Under the pieces are notes generated by a model. The model did not search any database. It saw only the letters and a list, made by a program, of their open reading frames with translations, and had not been told where the DNA came from. 64,000 bases of DNA from Paramacrobiotus metropolitanus (lineage: Eukaryota; Tardigrada; Eutardigrada; Parachela; Macrobiotidae), in the NCBI RefSeq assembly GCF_019649055.1, contig NW_026570268.1:372001-436000 (forward strand), read 5' to 3'. The translations under genes and the position numbers were made by a program. The first letter of the stretch is position 1. Each line of letters starts with the position of its first letter. Below are positions 47,701 to 64,000 of the stretch, piece after piece.

Positions 47701-50700
47701 TGACTGCCCGCTGACCAGTTGTGCCCCGTCGGAAGTCCGTACCGGCGTACTCATTGGGATGTGGCTGTTCTCCGGATCACAGGGAGTTCGAACGTAAAAC
47801 AGCATATAAGCCTTCTGTTTAAAAACAGTTCGCTTATCCGCCGGCGACACCTGCAAAACAAACGGTTTTAGAAAAATATTTATTTTTAATCGTCAATTAA
47901 TCGCTTTAATACCTCTGCATCATTGCAACAGAACCATGATTTCCCGTCAATGGTAACATAGGATAGGTAGTGACCGGACTTCAAAGACTTGCCGCAATGC
48001 ACGAGCACTGCATACAGCTTATAGATGACGTCGGATGCATCATTAGGGTCACTCATAAACGGGCGCAAATTGAGCCGCTCTGGGAAGGCGACATCCTTAT
48101 CCACCTTGTATAACGACTCCCCGGTATCCAGATATCGCTTGAACAGCACCGTCAGGATGTTGGGTTGAGCCTGTATCGTGAGCTGCTTGGTTGAGAAAGT
48201 CGCCTTTCCACACTGTTCGCAAAAGTAGAGGTTGTCCTGCGATGTCAACTCCTCGCGCTGGGTGTGGATGCGCAGCGCGTCCTCCAGGTGATTAACGTTC
48301 TCGTCAATGGCAAGCTGAATGTCCCAGAAGCTCTCCAACCGTTCGGAGGTGTGCTTACACTCCCTGCACTGGACGCTGGACTGAGATACCCCGTGGAATA
48401 TCCAACCCGGCATGGTTGTTTCGACACCATCCACGGTGTCCGGATCTTGGTGTCCCGACGCTGCACGCACCATGTCATTCATCACAAAGTGAAGAAATTG
48501 GTGGGCGTCGTGCTGGTGGCCATCGGAATGCTCTTCCGCAAACACTGTGGCAATATAAATAACATCATTCACAACAGGAGCAACATCAGTTTTTGTATTT
48601 AATAAAAACTGATAAAGCAGCGAAAACAAAACAGGCTTATTCTTGAGGAAACACATTTCAGATTTGTAACGTCGGATAAAAAGAAGTTTCTTACCGGAAA
48701 GATTCTCAATAATCACTTTAGGTTCCAGCGCATCCAATGGGGAGGTGCTCAACACGGACAAAAGCAACTCTTGCAGCTTGCAAGTGAGACAAAAGTCCGA
48801 GCCTTTGATACGACCTGCAAGCCAGAGTAATATTGCAGAAATATTATGCCACACAACTATTGCAGAAAGTTCAAAGCCACCCACAGTGATGATTGTTCTT
48901 CATAAAGTAATTATACAGCGGCGCTGTATAGACCAGACATTGTAGTGTGGCATTGATAAAGCACGTCGTGTTGCTCGGATTCGTCAGTCCGCAGCCGACG
49001 GCCATGTCCGGATGCGGCCACTCCAGATCGATGGCAGGCGGCCACTTGAAATCATGAAAACTGCCTTCCGGACTGAGTATCCCGGAGCTGGGCGTCGGTG
49101 ATGTAGCGGGACTGGCCGGCGAGGCGGACTGTTCGGAGGAGCGTGCTGCAGGGTCGTGGGTGTTGGCAGAAGGGGGCACGAACAGCGGCTCAAGGACAAT
49201 CTCCGCCGGCAGCACCAAAACCGCTTTGCTACTGGGCACAATGGGGTTCAATGGGCTGACGGGCGCACTGCTGCTTCCGGTCTGCATGCCCGTCGGCGCC
49301 GCGCAGCCCGGCTGCACCACACTGCCGCTGCTGGCCGAGATGGACCGGCCGAAGGTGTCCGGCGCCGCCGCCAGAACATTCGGCTGGATCAACGGGTCCA
49401 CGCCGGGCGTCGGGCTCGATGTCGATCGCTGCTGGGTGTCCTCCCCACGCGGCGCCAACTCCGACAGATCGCTCGGCTGGTGCAGCTGGCCCGGGCGGGA
49501 GGTGTCTGGGGAAAGCATGCCGTCCAAAGCGTCGCCGCTGTGCTGCGTTGTCGTCGGGGACGGCGGGGAGTATTGCGGCGACTGCGGAGACATGTGCACG
49601 CTGGAGGCGCCGGACGAAGACTGAGTGCGGTAGCTGTTGGTGGTGGACCGATCAGGAGCCGGGGAGCTGAGGGGCAGCGCCAGCGAATGCTGTAAAAAAA
49701 TCACGCGGACTAACCAGAACAAATTAACAATAATTCAGAAAATTAATCTATCAATAATTACCCACGCCCTATAATAAGAATTAGATTAATCGTAGGTCAA
49801 AAAGAATTATATCAATAATAGTAAAATCCTAAACTAATAAGAATAAATTATTGGTAAAAGATTAAGCTACGAATAAAACAACAGCGATTAATAAATGAAT
49901 AAGGAAAAAATTAAAATTAATAGAAATGATTAAGAATGACTAAGGATGCCGATCTGACCTTCCAGTAAGCATCTGAGTCGCCGGAATAATCCAGAGATGT
50001 CAACTCCTGCGAACTGTCCATCCCGACCTGTCCCGTGGAACTGCAGCCGGACGAAGCCTCATTTTTCCGCGTAAAATACTCTGCAACACAGTAAAGGCGC
50101 TGGGCACACCGAGTATTACTCAACGCCGAGTGCTGAATACCTTTGCACATCTCCAGTGTGGCCTTAACGTCATCCAACAACGACAGCAGCGGCAGTAGTC
50201 CCGCTTGGATAATTTCCGCGCACCCGGCTTGGTCTGCACCAAATGATGCTAATCATTCACAAAAATATAACAATAAAGGCGAAACAGCGGATACCGATTT
50301 CACGGGGATTGGGGAAGGCGGAGTGTTGCGTACCGAGGCGGGGCAGCAGGGCGTCGGTGAAATCCGGCAGGGGGACGTCGTCCAGAACGATGGACTCCTC
50401 GAAACACGGCTGCATCACCATGCTCCCGCTGTGCGGATCGCTCACCGCCTGAATAATTGCAACATACAGTATCATCAAAACAGCCAAATTGTGGTTATTA
50501 ATACGGCACAGCATTATTATTAATTCATTATTATTATTACGACGGCGTACACTGGCGGCCATGCTGTCGCTGCGGGTGCGGACGCCGGAGATGCGGTTCT
50601 TGTACCACAGCCGCCAGCGGCGGTACTCGGAGGAGACGATGGCCAGCCGACGCTTCCAGTACTTGCCCGCCACCAGCTGCACCGAGTTGTCCACTTCGTA

Positions 50701-52283
50701 CGAAGCATTCACCGGCCGCACAGGCTTGACAACTGCACAAACATCTTCCGAATAACACAATACATAGTAATTATTTTTCACATTTTAATGACGTACGTAA
50801 TTTATTTAATGAATAAATCCATTACAGTTATTCAGCCTGCATTCTAAAATTTCTGTTATTTTTTTTCTACACAGGCATAAATCAAATTAATGTTTTACGA
50901 TTCCAGCCGTTATTATGCGCACTTGTGTACATTCCATTAAATTAAAAATTAATATTAGAAATTCCTGGAACTGCCACAACGAATTCGTTTGTGATATCTG
51001 ATGGTGGCGATATTTTAAAAATTATCCTTAAGAAAATTTAAAATTAAATTAATACCGTAGCCAATTAAATTAATATTAAATTAATGCAGTAGCCAAGCGA
51101 ATCAACTTACAGTTCATGTGCCAGGCCCGCCGAATGACGTTACTCAGACGGATCTTCTGAGCTGAGCTGAGTCCCCTGAAATTATTCCATGTGGGAGACG
51201 TCAATTTTGCCCTAAATCATTGCCAGCTAAATTCCCCTGACAGAATAAGAGGAAATGCAAATGTCGCCACCCACTTGTTGGCCAGCGTCATGCTCTCGAA
51301 CAGCTTGCGAAGCGACGAGTCGACGAACGTCAGCTTCTGCTGCTGTGGCGCCGTATCGAGCTGCATCCCATCGTGCGCCACGGAGTTGCTGCGTTCGCGC
51401 GGCACATGTGTTTGCTGCGAGGCGGTGGCGGCGGTTTCCGCTGGAAATCCACTGGCAGTCTCTGCGCGTTCCAGCAATCGCTCGCGGTCGGAATCCGCCC
51501 CGATCTCCGGATACACATCCGTCGCTCGGCTGCCGACCTCCTCGCCCCGCCGACCGCCGAATCTCCCCGCGTCCGAGCGCTCCGGACGACGCGGACTGGA
51601 GGGAGCAGGTGGCGGCGCATAAGGAGCGATGCTCGGCGCTTGACCGACGCCAGGCAGCGTCGCGCCTTCCCTAAACGTCAACGCACGATTAGACTCCGTA
51701 CAAAAGAAGGAAATTACAGTAATATTTAACTGCTCTTTCAATGTTAAAATCTCCTTGAATCTGCTAACTGGAAATCAAATATAATTCAATGAAAATAAAA
51801 ACTTGCTAATCAAAATTAAATAATATTAAACTCCTGATATAAAAATAAAATAAAATTTTGACAAATAAAACTCGATTCTGATGAAACAAATTAAAATAAA
51901 GATAAAATTCTGATAAACAAGAATTAAATAAAATTGCACTTTAGACTGTAATCTACGAAGTAAGTGAAAACAAAAATTATGATCAGCATTCAGCAATATA
52001 ATAAAAAATTTAATAAAATCCAATTCGCTACAATAAAAATCATGAAAATAACCGTCCGTCGGGTGAAGCTTTAATGCCCCATTCCACTTTAATCTGCTTA
52101 ATCAGAATGCTTTGTTTACCTTTGAAGCACATCGTCCGGGAGATGACTGCGCTGGCGGATGCCGGAAATGAGGGGGAGACGCGCGGCGGTGGGGATGTTG
52201 GAGAGGAACTGTTCGTCGTTGGTCAGCGCGTCGCTGTCGCTGTTCCGCATCACCACGGGCTCCTCAACCACGCTGTCCGCCAT
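42736..52283 (-). CDS. Chimeric SLC38A9 N-terminus / Mondo / USP36-type deubiquitinase / KH / FLYWCH protein
   Basis: Eighteen exons: 52120-52283, 51275-51670, 51111-51175, 50551-50732, 50334-50448, 50141-50233, 49959-50080, 48885-49689, 48695-48814, 47913-48544, 47430-47850, 46078-46454, 45767-46036, 45093-45569, 44799-45026, 44180-44728, 43578-43664, 42736-43131. Every junction agrees in phase, giving about 1,832 residues. Residues ~1-131 copy the SLC38A9 tail. ~132-380 are Mondo/MLXIP (SSLRKLFESMTLANK, KIRLSNVIRRAWHMN, GKYWKRRLAIVSSEYRRW, DFTDALLPRL), with no bHLH-zipper. ~380-610 are Ser/Pro-rich. ~611-918 are a USP domain with Cys box (NTTCFINATLQCL), zinc CxxC pairs, His box (SGHYLSYV) and NDAEV. 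~1095-1670 hold vigilin-like KH segments, GXXG intact in two (GSDG, GQHG). ~1701-1832 are FLYWCH (WWCCRQRGLC, HWKH). Transcription as one mRNA is inferred. Separate genes with internal starts remain possible. Confidence 0.75.
46760..47217. repeat. 77-bp satellite array (A-rich, subfamily 2) inside an intron
   Basis: About six units nearly identical to the 26-31 kb array (AACGAGATACTGCGATGTAAAG, ACTGACATGCAAAGGAG). It lies in the 975-bp intron between the USP part and the first KH exon of the fusion gene. Flanking sequence shows an inverted pair, AATCCGTTTGCGAGCGCAAC near 46610 and its approximate complement near 47225. Confidence 0.93.
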
Positions 52284-52665
52284 GGATATTTCTACAGCTC
52301 GGAGAATGGGGCAAAGTTATCAACCAATGCTAAACTGGCCAGATGTATTCCACACTGATAACCATCGCATCACCCAACACGTTCAAACATGACAAACAGT
52401 ATAAAATCAAAAATACTGTAAATCAACGATCACGAATAATGCAAGCAAAGTAAGCTAACGCACTGCATTCCAGACTGTCCTCGTCGCAGATCGCAGTCTT
52501 TCGTATGTACTGATAGCACCCGCTGTGCGTTGTGAAAAAACACCAGAAGAATGCACTCGTCGGTGGATGGGAAATGTGTCAATACGGCAGAATTCCAGAC
52601 AAGTGGAGAGAGCGCGTAAATAATATTTAAAATATACCGGCGGTAAATTTATCGGAAAAGCAGCT
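51443..52665. repeat. Segmental duplication A, copy 2 (SLC38A9-derived 5' end of the fusion gene)
   Basis: Near-identical partner of 36819-38005. It supplies the upstream ~350 bp, exon 1 with its ATG, intron 1 and the first part of exon 2 to the fusion gene. The switch to Mondo-specific sequence occurs in the middle of exon 2, and the reading frame is kept. Confidence 0.92.
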
Positions 52666-53623
52666 TCCAGGAAGTTTTCAGCCTGCTCGCTCAGTGCAGA
52701 TCGAGATCTATCGGAACAATGCTGCACCGCCAGGCGTCTGCGGCATCTGCGTTGCACTCGGTTTTGCATGACGTACGAGCACTACGTACGAACGTACGTA
52801 CGACACTGAACCTGTGCTGTTGTAACATTTTTTAATGGTAAAACACTGTACCAAATCCCGCATAAACTATTCGCCGCCTTTGAAGGATGGGGCGGATTAA
52901 CCAATACAGATTTCGTATTTTAAACGCAGTCCAATAGGACCACGTACAAGTCGTCGGCTTTGCGGTGCACAGTTAATACACGGCGCACAGTAATGGGTTC
53001 ACTGTACTTTACGTTGCGCTGTCGCAGCGGAATCGGCAACCGCATGTAACAGCATGTTTTCAAAATTTTTTATCAAAGACAAACCAAACGTTACGGTTGG
53101 GATGTGTACATTTCTGTGATTCCCAGTTTTCATAATTTGATTACTGCTGTGGAAAGATAGAAGATCGAATTTTTGTGGAGAAGTTGTTATTCTTTCTATG
53201 TTAACCTACTGCGAGCGAGGAGTGTGGATGCTGTCGGTTGTGCGATCGTGATTATTAATTATAGCGTGCATTCCGGGCTCCTGCAGTCCTGCTCGATGAT
53301 CTTGCAAGTCTGGTTACACTGAATAATTCCTCTCCGCCACTTGATTAATCAGGTTTGTTGGCAGAACTAAGGATTAATCTACAATGTGCTTCAGGGAAGG
53401 ATGAAATTTTAGATGACGCAGACAGAAGGGACTTGTTTTTGGCGAATGCTGGAGTTGTTTGGTTGTGCAGTGAACGAAGTTTTCGAATTTTCTCAGTTTG
53501 TTTTTGAGAATTCTTTCGCAACGGCTGTTTTGCTCATTTTCAGTTGTGTTAGTCACTTAGTGGAAGCAAGAATTAAATAAATTAAGGAAATTTTTGGTTA
53601 TAGTGAGGTCTGATCCCGCCGCA
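52284..53623. promoter_or_regulatory. Divergent region between the fusion gene and Prp8, with a GTACG cluster
   Basis: The left part is duplicated SLC38A9 upstream sequence. At about 52765-52800 there are repeated GTACG/CGTAC words (CTACGTACGAACGTACGTAC), like the cluster before TMEM120. No exon is supported. Prp8 5' UTR sequence probably occupies the right end. Confidence 0.45.

Positions 53624-64000
<10,377 letters not shown>

Overview
This is nuclear DNA from a small metazoan. The genes carry many short GT-AG introns (about 40 bp to 1 kb), exons are GC-rich and introns AT-rich, and a U1 snRNA gene is present. Bilaterian genes are recognisable: INO80B, Rabaptin, RABL6, TMEM120, NUBP1, SLC38A9, TBL2, Mondo, a USP36-type protease and Prp8. 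The compact layout and divergent gene pairs would suit a tardigrade or another small ecdysozoan, but the sequence alone does not fix the phylum. Exon borders were read by eye from splice signals and codon phase and may be off by one or two bases.

Layout. 1-20 kb is ordinary and gene-dense: INO80B-like (+), U1 snRNA (+), FYVE-bearing Rabaptin (-), RABL6 (-) and TMEM120 (+), all apparently intact. 20-53 kb is rearranged. It holds satellite arrays with a 77-bp period in both orientations, a 397-bp inverted-repeat element inserted in one array, a 772-bp DNA transposon, two segmental duplications, and several genes that are cut or joined: a Kunitz relic, a KH-FLYWCH cassette (copy 1), a TFIIS N-terminal fragment, NUBP1 lacking its 5' end, SLC38A9 lacking its 3' end and a damaged TBL2. 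53.6-64 kb is the splicing factor Prp8 (+), intact but running off the window, with a 124-bp satellite in one intron.

The main result is a minus-strand gene at 42.7-52.3 kb. Eighteen exons splice in consistent phase into one predicted protein of about 1,832 residues. In order it contains the N-terminus of SLC38A9, the conserved N-terminal region of Mondo/MLXIP without the bHLH-zipper, a USP36-type deubiquitinase with Cys, His and Asn/Asp boxes, about five vigilin-like KH segments and a C-terminal FLYWCH zinc finger. Its first exons and probable promoter are a recent copy of the 5' end of the neighbouring SLC38A9 gene. Its last three exons (KH plus FLYWCH) exist as a second copy at 23.6-25.7 kb. 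In both places the KH-FLYWCH block lies between 77-bp satellite arrays in opposite orientation.

Satellite tracts coincide with most of the broken or fused gene borders: TFIIS/KH, NUBP1/SLC38A9 and USP/KH. The region may therefore be one where satellite-mediated rearrangement has built chimeric genes. Misassembly at the arrays is the main alternative and must be excluded with long reads.
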